Origin: Melastoma dodecandrum
Taxonomy: Eukaryota > Streptophyta > Magnoliopsida > Myrtales > Melastomataceae
Direction of reading: 5' to 3'
Assembly (NCBI GenBank): GCA_029817715.1
Contig: JARUPY010000040.1
Location: forward strand, 62,001 to 126,000
DNA: 64,000 bases
A program made the position numbers and the translations under genes. The notes below the pieces were generated by a model. That model did no database searches. It was not told where the DNA came from and saw nothing but the letters and a program-made list of their open reading frames with translations. Shown here piece by piece: positions 23,531 through 35,121 of the stretch. The number at the start of each line of letters is the position of its first letter. The stretch's first letter is position 1.

Positions 23531-26500
23531 CTAAGGCCATGGGGATATGCGAATATTCACCAAGTCCAAGCTATGCTTGAACTTTTCTGCAGGCAGTGGC
23601 TTAGTCAACATATCTGCTGGATTATCTGCTGTGGCAATCTTCTCTATGAAGAATACGTTTTCTTCAATAACATCCCTGATGAAATTTAGTCGAACATCAA
23701 TATGCTTCGATCTTTCATGATAAACCGGGTTCTTCGCTAAACACAATGCACTTTGACTGTCACAGTAAATAGCAGGTTTCTGCACCTCCAAACCCAAACT
23801 ACCAACAAGACCAAGCAACCAGATGCCCTCCTTAACGCCTTCAGTCAATGACATATATTCTGCTTCAGTTGTAGACAAAGCAACAGTAGACTGTAGAGTC
23901 GCTTTCCAACTGATACTACCATCAAAGAGAGTAAAAATATAACATGTCAATGATCTTCTTCTCAGAAGATCTCCGCCATAATCAGAATCAGTATATCCCA
24001 TAAGACCATTAGCAGTTCCACCAGCTCCATAAACTAAACATAGACCACTTGTACCTTTCAAGTATCGCATAATCCATTTCACCGCTTCCCAATGAGTTTT
24101 TCCAGGATTACTCATAAATCTGCTAACCACACTAACAGCATGTGCTAAATCTGGTCTAGTGCACACCATTGCATACATCAAGCTGCCTACGGCATTTGAA
24201 TAGGGAACTCGACTCATGTAGTCTTTCTCCTCATCTGTATTCGGTAACGCACTAGCATCAAATTTAAAGTGTGCCGCCAAAGGAGTGCTAACTGGCTTGG
24301 ATTCCTCCATCTGGAAGACTTGCAATAATTTTTCAATGTACTTCTTTTGTGACAAGTACAATAATCCTGCTTTCCTGTCTCTCCAGATTTCCATGCCCAA
24401 AATCTTCTTGGCTACACCCAAATCTTTCATCTCAAACTCACTGCTCAATAAAGCCTTTAAATTTTTAATTTCAGCTTTACTGCGAGCTGCAATTAACATA
24501 TCATCAACGTATAGCAACAAATACACAAATGAGCCATCGACCAATTTTCTAGAGTAGACACAATTGTCAAACTGATTTCGGATAAAAGCATGAGAAATCA
24601 TAAATGCATCAAACCTCTTATACCACTGCCTTGGCGACTGTTTCAAACCATATAAAGATTTTTTCAGCAAACACACCTGATCTTTCTTCTCAGGATCAAG
24701 AAAACCTTCGGGTTGCGACATATAAATTTGCTCCTCCAAGTTTCCATGTAAGAACGCAGTTTTTACGTCAAGCTGCTCTAACTCAAGATCAAAAGCACTC
24801 ACCATGGCTAACAAAACTCTTATAGTCTTGTGTTTTACGACCGGAGAAAACACCTCATGATAATCAATTCCCTCCTTCTGCGAGAACCCCTGTGCCACAA
24901 GCCGTGCTTTGAACCTAGCTGCTTCAACCCCAGGAATGCCTTCTTTCCTTTTAAAGACCCATTTGCATCCCACTGATTTAACGTCGTTTGGCATTGGTAC
25001 AAGTTCCCAGGTTTTATTTTTTGACAATGATTGCATCTCCTCATTCATGGCTACTAACCATTCCGCTGCTTCCATACTCTTCACTGCCTCTTTATATGAC
25101 CGAGGTTCATCTGAATTTATACTCTCAGCTACTGCCAGAGCATAAGCAACTGGATTAGTATCCACAATATTAACAAAATCTGCATACCTAGCAGGCCTTT
25201 TTGTCACCCTCCTAGCTCTGCTTGTTGCAATACTTTCAGATTCATTTTGATGCATCTCCATGGGCTGATTTTCAGGATTTTCCAATATCCTATTCGAAGT
25301 TTCGGCATCAAACTCCACCTTTTGGACAACACCACGATCACTTTTCCCTGCAAGATCATCAAGTTCCGTTTTCTGGCCAAACATAGCAGATTCATCAAAC
25401 GTAACATCTCTGCTAATAATAAATTTAGGAGTTCTATCCTTTTCGGTACACCACAATCTATATCCTTTAACCCCTTTAGCATATCCTAGAAATATGCACT
25501 TCATTGCCCTCGGCTCCAGTTTACCATCATTAACATGGGCATATGCAGAACAACCAAATATACGCAAGCCAGAATAATCAGAGGAAGTACCATACCATAC
25601 TTCTTGCGGAGTCTTACAATCAATTGCAGTTGATGGGGATCTATTCACCAAATAACTGGCAGTATTAACTGCCTCAGCCCAAAATTCTTTAGGGAGTCTA
25701 GCGTTTAACCGCATGCATCTAGCACGCTGCATCAGTGTTTGATTCATGCGTTCTGCAACTCCATTCTGTTGTGGTGTATGTCGTACAGTGCGATGCCTCA
25801 CTATACCTTCCTTCTTGCAGAACTCATCAAATGGTGCATTACAAAATTCTAACCCATTATCCGTCCTCAGAGTTTTAACCTGTTTACCCGTACGTTTTTC
25901 AACCATTGTCTTCCACTCTTTGAACCGCCCAAACACTTCATCCTTTGATTTCAGAAAATACACCCAAACTTTTCTGGAGTAGTCATCAATGAACGTAACA
26001 AAGTAACTGCATCCACCATGAGACTTAACTCGAGCTGGTCCCCACAAATCAGAATGAATATACTCAAGGATACCCGTTGAAGTGTGCTTTCCTGAACTGA
26101 ACTTAACCCTGCGTTGCTTGCCCATAACACAAGTTTCACAGAACTTCAGTTTTCCAGTTTCAGCTCCATTCAACAAACCTTTTTTACTCAAAATTGTAAG
26201 GCCTTGTTCACTCATATGCCCCAATCTACAATGCCATAACTCTGTACAATCAATAGACTGTTCATAAGAAGAGACAGCCACAGTTCCCGTCACTGTATTC
26301 CCCATCAGGACGTAAATACCATGCTGACGTTTACCCTTCATCACCGTAATGGCACCCTTCGAGACTTTGAGTTGTCCATCACCACCAGTAAATTTGTATC
26401 CATGATTATCAAGAGTAGCTAAAGATATCAGATTTTTCCGTAAGTCCGGAACATACCAAGCTTCGATTATTCTAATAGTCCCATCATACATTTTGATCTG

Positions 26501-27496
26501 CACTGAACCGCTGCCCAAAACTGGAATTGCCTTATCATCACCTAACCTCACAGAACTGTTCCACTTTTTAAATGAAGCGAACCAGTCCTTATTAAAAGTC
26601 ATGTGATAAGAGGCGCCACTGTCCATGATCCATGTATCTGTAAGACTGGAAGTTGCAACAGTCAAGACATCACTGCCTTCGTATTCACCTTCATCAGAAC
26701 TCTCACGCACTACACTTGCAATTGCTTTACCATCTGATTCTCTACTTTCTTTACCAGTTTTCCGCTGCGGACAATCTCTTCTAAAGTGCCCCGACTCTTT
26801 ACAGTGATAACATCTCGGTCCCTTGGATTTAGATTTTGAACGTGACTTGCCCTTCTTTCCGCCATCCCTCTCCTTATTCCTGCCTCTACTGACAACCAGA
26901 CCTGATTCTGATCCACCTTCATATGATTCAGAGACCTTCTTCTTCAATTCTTTCGACTGTAGCGCATCTTTTACATCACTGACAGAAATGGTCTCCCTTC
27001 CATACAACATAGTATCCACGAAGTTTTCATATGAACTAGGCAAAGAACACAGAAGAATTAAAGCTTGATCTTCATCGTCAATTTTAACATCAACGCCTTG
27101 TAAATCCAAAACAATCCGGTTAAAATTGTCGACTTGCTCCTTAACTGATGCACTTTATGTCATCCTGAAAGTATATAAACGCTGCTTCAAATAAAGACGA
27201 TTCGTCAATGATTTATTTTGATATTTGTCTTCAAGCGTTTTCCATAACGAAGCCGCCGTTTTGTTTCCAAGCACCTCCCTCAAAACTTCATCAGCCAGAC
27301 TCAAAAGAATCGTACTATGGGCTTTGGACAGAATATCAGCCTTCCCTGCCGCATCCATCGACGCTGGTAATTTCTCTTCTCCATCTAATGCTGCTGCACA
27401 TCCCTGCTGTACCAGAAGAGCCTGCATCTTCACCTTCCATAACGTGAAATCATTCGAACCATTGAACTTCTCAATTTCGAATTTGTGAAAAGACAT
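23531..27496 (-). CDS. Copia Gag-Pol polyprotein with a single premature stop
   Basis: The polyprotein encodes the capsid, protease, integrase and reverse transcriptase/RNase H used to copy and insert the element. The likely start is ATG 27496 (MSFHKFEIEKFNGSNDF). A TAA at 27155-27157 interrupts Gag about 113 codons in; the frame then stays open to 23531. Downstream of the stop, in order, are Gag core (LCSLPSSYENF), CCHC zinc knuckle (CYHCKESGHFRRDC), protease (WIMDSGASYHMT), GAG-pre-integrase (LWHCRLGHMS), integrase (FIDDYSRKVWVYF, TDNGLEF, PQQNGVAERMN), RVT_2 (CKWVFKRK, YLLLYVDDMLIAA) and RNase H (ALSTTEAEYMSL, DMLTKPLP). All catalytic motifs seen are intact. The likely change is a sense codon (perhaps GAA) to TAA. 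The motif set resembles Tnt1-94/Tork elements. Confidence 0.95.
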
Positions 27497-27545
27497 CTTC
27501 AACAGCACTGCCTCAGATCTAACAAATCCTTGCTCTGATACCACT

Positions 27546-27812
27546 TGTTATCGATTGCAGCCAGATCAACGACGAAATTAAAACAAGAGAAACACAAGCA
27601 CTAGGATTTTACGTGATTCGGCCAAGATAGCCTACATCCACGGGCAGAGAGTACTCTATTAATCAAGAGCCGTCGTCCCAATTACCTTGTTCTCCCAATA
27701 ACCCTTACAAACCCACAAGTAACCCCAGGTCTAGAAATTACCATCTAGGTCCCTAAACTTTTGGTTAGTGTAATAATTCAGGTCGGCTAATAATAATTCA
27801 AGTCATTTAACA
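27546..27812 (-). repeat. 5' LTR of the young copia element
   Basis: It is the near-identical partner of 23198-23465, followed internally by the initiator-Met primer site at about 27532-27544. Confidence 0.95.
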
Positions 27813-27975
27813 CTGTTCTTATTCTGAATAAACCTTCACCCAATTACAGTCAGATGTTTTCGAACTCACGACATGGTAATGGCCTATAAACTCGTAACTC
27901 TCTTAAGATTGACAACAACTCATTATAGTATTTCGACACAGTTTTGGTTCCCTGCTCTAGACTAAAATATAGATA

Positions 27976-28284
27976 CTAAAGATGGTAAGTCTTTGAATCA
28001 GCGGGTTCAGCATACCTCTCCTTGAGTTCCTGCCAGATATCCCTTGCAGATTCTAAGTAAAAGATAATGGAACCGATTGGAACTGTGACTGAGCGTTGCA
28101 ACCATGCTTTGACCAGGCTGTTGAATCTCTTCCAGGTGGGAAACAGGGGGTCTTCCATTCCAGGCTTTGTGATGCTTCCATCGATGAATCCTATTTTCTT
28201 TCTGATGGTACGCGCAAGCTCGAATGAAGTACTCCATGAGCTGTAATTCCCCTCTTCAAGCTTTGGCGTCACAATCGGTCCCAC
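27976..28284 (-). pseudogene. Old copia: N-terminal gag fragment
   Basis: The minus strand reads LEEGNYSSWSTSFELA, KKIGFIDGSI and IWQELKERYAE, the start of a copia Gag (UBN2-like). It lies just inside the 5' LTR and PBS of the old element and continues, interrupted, at 23061-23192. Confidence 0.8.
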
Positions 28285-28387
28285 CTGGTTGTCTGCAGGT
28301 TGGATGAAATAAGGCGACTAAGGATTCTCCGCTACCACCACGTTCGATCTCCTTGCCTTCATGTTGCACCGCAACGTTCCGATACCA

Positions 28388-28689
28388 TACTACAAGGCAA
28401 GGAGATCTCAAGCCACCTCCATTCATGCAGATCAATGTAGCTGGGAAAAACCTACGTAACTGCCTTGAAACATGATTTTACACTCTCATCCTCACTATTC
28501 ATTTGGGCTAAAGACAATTCCAATTAAGATAATCTGACTTGGGGCCTTGGGCTTATTCTCCGTCCCTCATTTACTTACTCCTCTTCTTCTTCACTTTAAC
28601 AAAGCTGCTCTACCTCCCTCACTCTGATGCTCTAGTTTGACATCCTTCAATTTACTGCTTCCATGACTCACATTCTTGATCTGCTGACA
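28388..28689 (-). repeat. 5' LTR of the old copia element
   Basis: It is the partner of 18851-19238. The PBS lies immediately inside it (to the left on the plus strand) and AAACC is duplicated outside. Confidence 0.85.
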
Positions 28690-28694
28690 AAACC

Positions 28695-29890
28695 CAACAC
28701 CGCTCAAGACAATTTTAGTGCGAGGGTAAATATGCATCACTTGCCTGCAAGACAGGTATGAGAATCAAATTACAAGCAAGATGACACTGGATGACGGAGA
28801 TTCTCATGTTCTCTCGTTCCCCCCACCCAAATGCAGACAGGAAACCAGGACGACTGCAAATAATTTGTCTCGTGATCATCTACCTGAGATATAATTTCTA
28901 CTTTTGACTGGTAAGCTGGAGATGATTGATTTATCTAGTTAAAAAGAGGAAGGAAAGTCTCGACTTTCATATTGGTCGGCCATCTGAATGTAAGTGCATC
29001 AGCATTGCTTGTTCTGCTGCCGCCATTTGAGTGTGTTGTGTGTGTGTGTTGTTGGGGGGGGGGTAGGAGTCTTGCACTTGAAATTTTATGGCTATATATA
29101 ATAATTGGTAAACACGTGACGGGTCTCCAGGCATTTTTAAAATTGGGGGAGGGGACAACTGACACACAAGGACGGGGATGCAGATTCCACTAAGAATTTC
29201 ATTTTTAATTACTATATTTTCTTCTCCTTCCTAATTCCATTCCGTCTGAAATTTCATTCTAGAAACCAGATATGTTATAAATGATGTCTGATTTACTGAC
29301 AATGCTTTCCGAGAGTGAGGCTTAGACTGAACCATCTCATACAAACTGAGTTGAAGGGGAAACCCGAAGGGGAAGAGTCGAAGGAAAAGGGTCGAGCGCT
29401 TGCGTGGCTCGCTACGAATTGACAAGTAGTTTATTATTTAATTATTTGAGGATTGTGGAGTCAAACGTTGTCTAACAGATTTTGAGGAGGAGAAATTTAG
29501 GTCGTCTTGGCTAGCAACAAAATTTGAGCAGGGTTAATTGAATCTAACCCTAATACGATTCCTGGTTCCCCTCTGATCTCACTACTCTAATCAATCTCTT
29601 TTCAACCAGTCTTGGCTTGCAACAAAATTTGATCAGCTCTTCGTTGAGTTAATTGAATCTAACCCTAACACGATTCCTGGTTCTCTTATCAACCAGTCGT
29701 TTCTCTATTTATATGTTTCCCAACACACTGATCAGATGAGATGCCCCAGATCAACCAGACCATCCATGTAAGAAGTCTGTGTCTTTTCCTATCATATCAT
29801 ACGTTAAATAATATTTCTTTATGGTACCTGTCCGTTAGGGAATCATATCCAGGAGAACAACCAGCGTTGCTTGGACATGAAGCGGAAGCT
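28695..29890. other. Intergenic sequence right of the copia nest
   Basis: No clear gene. A splice-like short segment (open to about 28750, ending ACAG-GTATGAG) cannot be assigned. There are a TG/G-rich run near 29035-29065 and two similar stretches containing AATTGAATCTAACCCTAA near 29535 and 29650. Confidence 0.45.
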
Positions 29891-29896
29891 TTTTCT

Positions 29897-30360
29897 TCAA
29901 GGTTGTTGATTTTGGTTCAGATCTCTCTCCTCGTGCTTCTTCAGGATCTCTGGTAACTGTGAAACAAATGGATCAACAGTGATGCGGAGGACCCCGAAGA
30001 GAGAGAAGAGGCATGATCGCTCCCACTCCTTGGGCCTGATGGTTTCCAGCTTCCGGCGGAGCACTTGAAGCCTTTTCTGGGCCATGTCTCTTTGCTGGGT
30101 CTCCTCCCTGAGCTTATTCTCCAGCTCCACCAGGCTACTTAAGGAAGACAGGGTAAAACAACGCCAAAGCAAGCATTCTCATCCGAGGGGGAAGAGATGA
30201 AATTTTTATTTTTCAGGTGAAGGAAGAAGAGGCAACCAAAAAAAAAAAAAACCCAGACCATGTGGGACAGGAGACGTGATCTCTCCTCGGCAGCATGGGA
30301 GGCCCGCCTCTCGGTGAGCAGCCTTGCTCGGAGGCACTCAATAGTCCTCCATGTAGTCAT
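29897..30360 (-). CDS. Small coiled-coil protein, two exons (about 110 residues)
   Basis: The start codon is ATG at 30360 (MTTWRTIECLRARLLTERRA). I place exon 1 at 30269-30360 and exon 2 at 29897-30137, because joining at CT-GTCCCA and TTAAG-T keeps the frame and gives a continuous heptad pattern (SRLL-SLVELENKLREETQ). The splice pair is not strong, and a donor at 30258 is the alternative. The protein is a charged helix (about residues 5-75) with many E, R, K and L, followed by a less ordered C-terminus ending NQNQQP. It resembles small plant coiled-coil proteins beginning with an ECLRGRLLAER-type motif, whose function I do not know. Confidence in a gene is moderate. Confidence 0.6.
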
Positions 30361-30399
30361 CTCTGCGATTTATGCATATGGTTGCCAACAGAACAAAAT

Positions 30400-32080
30400 C
30401 CCCGGGCTGAATCATATCAGCACAGGCAGAGTCCAGAATGGTAGATCTAGAAGGGAAGGGGGAATGGGGGAAATGGTACATTTGAGTTTGACTCACCTTT
30501 GGGGGCAGGCATTCCTGATCCTTGGCTACCATCAGAAGCAGCAATCACCTTCTTCGATGGAGAATGATCATTCCCCAGCAAAGAGCGAGAAGCAGTCCTT
30601 TCTTGTCCTGGTTCCCTCCCTTATTATTAATCCTTGGAAAACCAAAAGCAGAGCGCGTATGTGATATCTAAGACATGTTTGATTTCACATTCCATATTTA
30701 TATATTAGAAACCAAACAAAAGCACTTGTTTGTTGTGTGCGTGTCGTGAGAATGAGAATAAAATTGAATTGCCGTTCATGATTGGCTTGCGTGAAGTTCA
30801 AGTTGAAGAGAAGTAAAATGAAAGTGAAGGGAGAGTGCTTCACATCTAAACTCTTTTTACTCCGGGTGCTCTGATATAATAATATTAAAATGTAGATGGT
30901 AGATTGTATTGCTTAGCATACAAGAGGACATTTTATAAGTCCTTTCAATAATAATAAAAACGGGATTTGTGATGTGAAGATGCAAGGTTTTAATCCTCTT
31001 ACCTCTCGCATGCTAAGCAATATACTCTACCATCCTAGCCACAGGTTGGGTTGGGATGTAGAGACATAAGGTATCGAACCCCATACCTTCCGTGTGCTAA
31101 GCAACCACTATCTGGGAAGGCTATGTCCTGTTACTTTGTTCTTTTTTTTTTTTTTTTTTGAAGTTTAGGAACTCGACGTTTCTAGCAGCGAGTTCTAACT
31201 CGAGCTTCTACTCCTACAGAATTCAGTTTTTTTTTTTTATATCAATGGTTGTCTGGATAAAGTCGTTAGAAATGGAGATTTCCAAACACAAAATTGGAAG
31301 TGGTTGTTATGAACAACTTATTTGTAAACTACAATCGGAACAACTTTAAAAGCACAACTTATTTTGGGAACCAACCTTATTTAGGAATAAAGATAGCTTT
31401 TTTTTAATCCCCTCTAACCACCTATCGTTTGATATTTACATTTATGACTTGTTACTAACATTTGATGGTCCTAACTGTTTAAGAATGAAATAATGGGGTT
31501 TAATTGGTCCACGACCACCATGAACAACAACCCACGCCCTGCTTCTCTTGTGATACAACTCAGAGATAGGGCCTCCTGCAGTTCCTCTCTATTCTCTTTC
31601 ACTGTAGCTTCAGTAAATGGTTAAGAGGTAGACGTGCAAATGCTTTACAAATCCCCAACCTTCTCTTCATTTGGACGTGTCGTGGAGATACGAGAAAAAC
31701 TGGACTGGAACACCTCATCCTACCACTTTTTTATTTACCCCTCCCAAGGAAGAAGGGCAGGTGCTCAAGCTGGCATGATGCCATAGCAATCAAATTGCAG
31801 AAAAATAAGACCAATCAATCTTCCTTATTATTACAACACTCTTCCGTCTATCTGCCTTTCCTCGTTGATAGAGAGATGCGTCCCTTTTTGTGGGCCGTAA
31901 CGGGCCAGCAAAACAACCAAACCTTCTTCCTTTTATTACCTCTGACTTTTAATTATCCATCATCAAGAAGAAGAAAAGACCCAGCACTCGGCAAATTTGG
32001 ATGAGAAAGGGGGAGGATCACCCTCGACTCTAAATCTGCGATATAACTCAAACCATATTTCCAAATTTATACATGTCTTC
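30400..32080. other. Intergenic sequence
   Basis: No convincing gene. The stretch is AT-rich with T homopolymers at 31142-31159 and 31226-31237. Two related stretches near 31000 and 31090 (ACCTCTCGCATGCTAAGCAA / CCTTCCGTGTGCTAAGCAA) suggest a degraded repeat. Confidence 0.5.
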
Positions 32081-32081
32081 G

Positions 32082-33050
32082 TCACCCTCTTATTCCTGCT
32101 TCACTGGTTTCTCCCATAGTGTTTCTCCCTGCTGATCGTTGCCCGCATTTTCCTTCTCGGACCAGTTGACCCCTCTTCATGAGCATGTTCCACAGTCGCT
32201 GTATCTCTCCGTATATGTCGTCTGTTGGCAGCTCGTACCTGCAGCACGGGCATGTGTTCCTCTTCCTCAGCCACGGCAGGATGCACGTCCAATGAAACAT
32301 GTGCCGGCATGGCAGCTCACATGCCTGCCGTCCTTCCCTCATCTCCTCCCAGCACACCACACATTCCCCCCCTCCTTTGTCCACCTCCACCCAGGGCAGC
32401 TGTAAGACTGTCGATGCTGATGCTGCCACCTCCTCCCCTCCAACAACAGGACAGGTCATTGAACTCACATACCGGTGGCATCGCACAACTGTCTCCACAA
32501 AAGGCACGAGGGCTCCTCCGTGGTGGCTGCCAATCCCTGAGAGCGATACCATGGTGTCGTAGCAGAGGTCCTTCAGTATGTGGCGCCACTCCGAGGGGGA
32601 GGCCTCGTCAAGGACCTGTGGGTGTCTGTGCTGGAGGTCGCAAAGGAGGAGCAAGAGCAGAACAGCATCTTCATCGCCAGGCATCATCCTCCGGACGCAA
32701 GGCCAATGCAACAACTGCAAGGCAGTGTTCTGTTCAGAACAAGGTTCACAGCCAACTGCATGTGGGGGCAGTTGTGTGACAAAGGGAAGGGTGAGACAGT
32801 GGAGTGAGGAGAGGAGGAGGTGGGATATGAGGAAGGACTTGTCGGGGAGGGAGAGGAGGCGGAGGATGGCGAGTGAGAATAGGGTCGGGGTGGAGAGGAT
32901 GGCGGAGATGCGGCGGTGGCGGTGATGAGTATCTAGGACAACACATTCAATGAGTGCGGATAGTTGGGGGTCTGGAAGGGTGGAGAAAGCGGAGAGTATG
33001 GTGGAGGTGGATTCGTCGGCCGCCAGATTCACATGAGCAGTTGTGCTCAT
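32082..33050 (-). CDS. RING-H2 E3 ubiquitin ligase, SGR9-like
   Basis: This is an intronless gene of 322 codons with a clear ATG at 33050. The N-terminal half (about residues 15-200) is Leu-rich and helical, with STILSAFSTLPDPQLSALI and STPTLFSLAILRLLSL, matching the start of plant SGR9-type proteins. A C3H2C3 RING finger lies at about residues 229-270 (CVVCWEEM...CELPCRHMFHWTCILPWL...CPCC), with all eight ligands present. The C-terminus is basic and low in complexity. Arabidopsis SGR9 is an amyloplast-associated E3 ligase that modulates amyloplast movement on actin during shoot gravitropism; that role is inferred here by similarity. A neighbouring TATA-like TTAAATATAT (33118-33127, minus strand) fits a short 5' UTR. 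Homology at the RING is certain; the SGR9 label is likely. Confidence 0.88.
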   Translation of the reverse strand: MSTTAHVNLAADESTSTILSAFSTLPDPQLSALIECVVLDTHHRHRRISAILSTPTLFSLAILRLLSLPDKSFLISHLLLSSLHCLTLPFVTQLPPHAVGCEPCSEQNTALQLLHWPCVRRMMPGDEDAVLLLLLLCDLQHRHPQVLDEASPSEWRHILKDLCYDTMVSLSGIGSHHGGALVPFVETVVRCHRYVSSMTCPVVGGEEVAASASTVLQLPWVEVDKGGGECVVCWEEMREGRQACELPCRHMFHWTCILPWLRKRNTCPCCRYELPTDDIYGEIQRLWNMLMKRGQLVREGKCGQRSAGRNTMGETSEAGIRG

Positions 33051-33117
33051 TGGGATCGCGAGCTAGACTTTTTCTTTTGCTAGTGGCTTCTTGTAAAGAC
33101 GATGAGCACTTTCTCGG

Positions 33118-33127
33118 ATATATTTAA
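33118..33127 (-). promoter_or_regulatory. TATA-box candidate of the SGR9-like gene
   Basis: On the minus strand the sequence TTAAATATAT sits about 70 bp upstream of the start codon. It is placed by sequence and spacing only. Confidence 0.4.
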
Positions 33128-33129
33128 GG

Positions 33130-34856
33130 GATGTTTTTTCTTCCCTTATAATTTTGGTTAGAGGGGGGGTGGTGAGGGGGGGAGATTGAGATCATGTGGG
33201 TTACATTAGAGTAGGGAGGGGGTGCGGGTTCTTTCTTTTTATTGGGTTCCAATACAGGAGGACTGACTTAGACTGCCCAACTAACCAAACACAACATTAT
33301 ATTCCTAATGGAAGCATTAGCATTTCGTGTATTGGATTCGGTTATTTGCTACTGATAAATCTAAAGAACTAACAATCTGGCCAACATACGGTCAAACTTC
33401 TTTGTATTTATTATAGGGCGAAGGTAAGTTTGTATTCTAATTATTCCAAACCACAAATTGATCGACGTTACCGACTCACGATGCTCCATTAGTAGTAAGG
33501 CCAATATGGGACCAATTATTATCGAGGAGGGATACAGCCAGTCGATTCTTTTCAATATCTTCCATGCGGAATCAGCGTGAAATTTGTGTCATGAAGTTAG
33601 TGTCCGATCCCAGTTTCCCATTTTCCTTTGACATGAATACTAACTACCGTCGCTTTCGCTTCTGATCGGACGACTTCCATTGACAACCATATAGAGAAGA
33701 GAGAGGGGATCAGAACAGAACAAGCAGAAAGTGGCAAAAGGTAAAAAAGAGAAAAAAGAAAAAGAGGAGGAAACCAAATCCCAAAAGGCCAAGAGTTTGA
33801 TTTATCAGAACGTCCCATTTGCCTATTTCCCCTTTGTCGTCGTGCCCCCAACCCCTCCAATAATAACTCCACACGTGACACCGCACATGCCCCGGTCTCT
33901 TGTTCCCAAAGCTAATCCACGCCTTCCCATGCATCATCATCTCTTTGGCCTTTGCAACATCTTCTGTGTGGGGCTTTCCCCCTTTTTTCTATACTCTCAC
34001 CAATGTACATGAACTCGCCCCCATACAACTTTACCTTTAGTCCACATGCCATGCGATTGTTTTTAGGAACAACCAACCCAATGCACTAATCATCACCACT
34101 GTCACCATCCTCAGCCACCCAAAGTTCAAAAAGTTACATATGTTCCCATCTGCCAACCCAACCCAGGGGAACGCCGGAACGTCCCCGACTAGCAGCCTTC
34201 CCCAGGGATCCCTTTGCTCAAAAGCGACCTCCCCCATCTGCAGAAAAGCAGAAAGGTTCGCTTAAGCCTGATATGCGAGCTGGAAAATAAACAGGAGTCT
34301 ACCTATTATGCAGCATGATTAGGAGTCGACTCCAACTTAAAAGTGATATCCAGCACTCCCTTGCGAATATGCATGTCCATCACTCTTTACTCATTTGACT
34401 CTCAAGTTAATACAAGTCCACCCCATCCATTTCATAAATCCATGATTAGCCAGAGCAGAGAAACAGAACTTGGCACCACATTACTGTTCTAAAGCTTACA
34501 ACCCCCCCCCCCCCCCCCCCCCCCCACCTCCCTCTCCTCTCCGCACAAAAATAAATGCGAAACCACAATGAGCAGCCGATTCATTCCATACTCATTTCCA
34601 GATATAAGCAATTCCCAAAGAACTCCCCGTCCATCAGTCCTACCCAGTAAAGTGATTCTTATCTTAATATATACAGTAATTCTTCCAATGCATCACTCAT
34701 CTTGCCCCTTCTTTCACCAGAATCATCTGCAAGGTAACCTCTTGATCCCTCCTTCATACCTATCCAACTACTGCCTTTCATCTTCTTATCCTATTCTCCC
34801 TGACTTATCTGCTTCTCCCCCACTTTCCATCTTCGGAATATAGACTTGCCATTATG
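33130..34856. other. Intergenic sequence left of the giant element
   Basis: No gene is recognised. A run of about 24 C residues lies at 34502-34525. Confidence 0.5.
34502..34525. repeat. Poly-C tract (about 24 bases)
   Basis: A pure C run, G-rich on the minus strand. It can form a G-quadruplex-like structure, and its length is likely unreliable in assembly. Confidence 0.9.
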
Positions 34857-34861
34857 ATGTA
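34857..34861. other. Left target-site duplication (ATGTA)
   Basis: It matches 50126-50130 across the element. Confidence 0.9.
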
Positions 34862-35121
34862 TGTAAATACCCCAAATTTGCGAGGTTCCATGTTAACAAC
34901 AACAATAGCCATTGGGGCGCGGCAGCAAGCACTCGGCCTTGGAAATAATGTTTACATTTCCTTGGGTTATCATCACATTTATTATGAATGCAATTCGTCT
35001 GGCATTATTCTTCATCTCCTCTTTAGCAAAAGTTTGAACCATCAAGCTACAAAAGGAGCTACCTCTTGTCTGGGTTGACATGACAGCTAGACTTTGGATG
35101 AGTTCGGTTAATGTACAGTAA

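Larger units (their letters stand above)
23198..27812 (-). mobile_element. Young, nearly intact Ty1/copia retrotransposon (Tork/Tnt1-like)
   Basis: This is a 4615-bp element on the minus strand. LTRs at 23198-23465 (268 bp) and 27546-27812 (267 bp) start TGTTAAATG and end CGATAACA on the minus strand. The 5-bp duplication CTGTT lies at 23193-23197 and 27813-27817. The PBS TGGTATCAGAGC (initiator Met tRNA) adjoins the 5' LTR, and the purine tract AAGGTGGAGATT adjoins the 3' LTR. The LTRs differ at about a dozen positions, so it is younger than its host element but not brand new. It is nested inside the gag of the old copia element. Confidence 0.97.
18851..28689 (-). mobile_element. Old, decayed Ty1/copia retrotransposon, split by a younger insertion
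   Basis: The element is on the minus strand. It has a 3' LTR at 18851-19238 and a 5' LTR at 28388-28689, flanked by AAACC at 18846-18850 and 28690-28694. On the minus strand the PBS TGGTATCGGAAC (initiator Met tRNA type) directly follows the 5' LTR, and a purine tract GAAGGGGAT precedes the 3' LTR. The internal part keeps Gag, integrase, RT and RNase H pieces in the usual copia order but with many stops and frameshifts. The younger copia element (23198-27812) interrupts its gag region. Confidence 0.9.

Noticed and set aside
31000..31110. Possible tRNA or small RNA gene near the repeated TGCTAAGCAA stretches
   Set aside because: No cloverleaf can be drawn by eye and no A/B box pair is clear; it is more likely a short degraded repeat.
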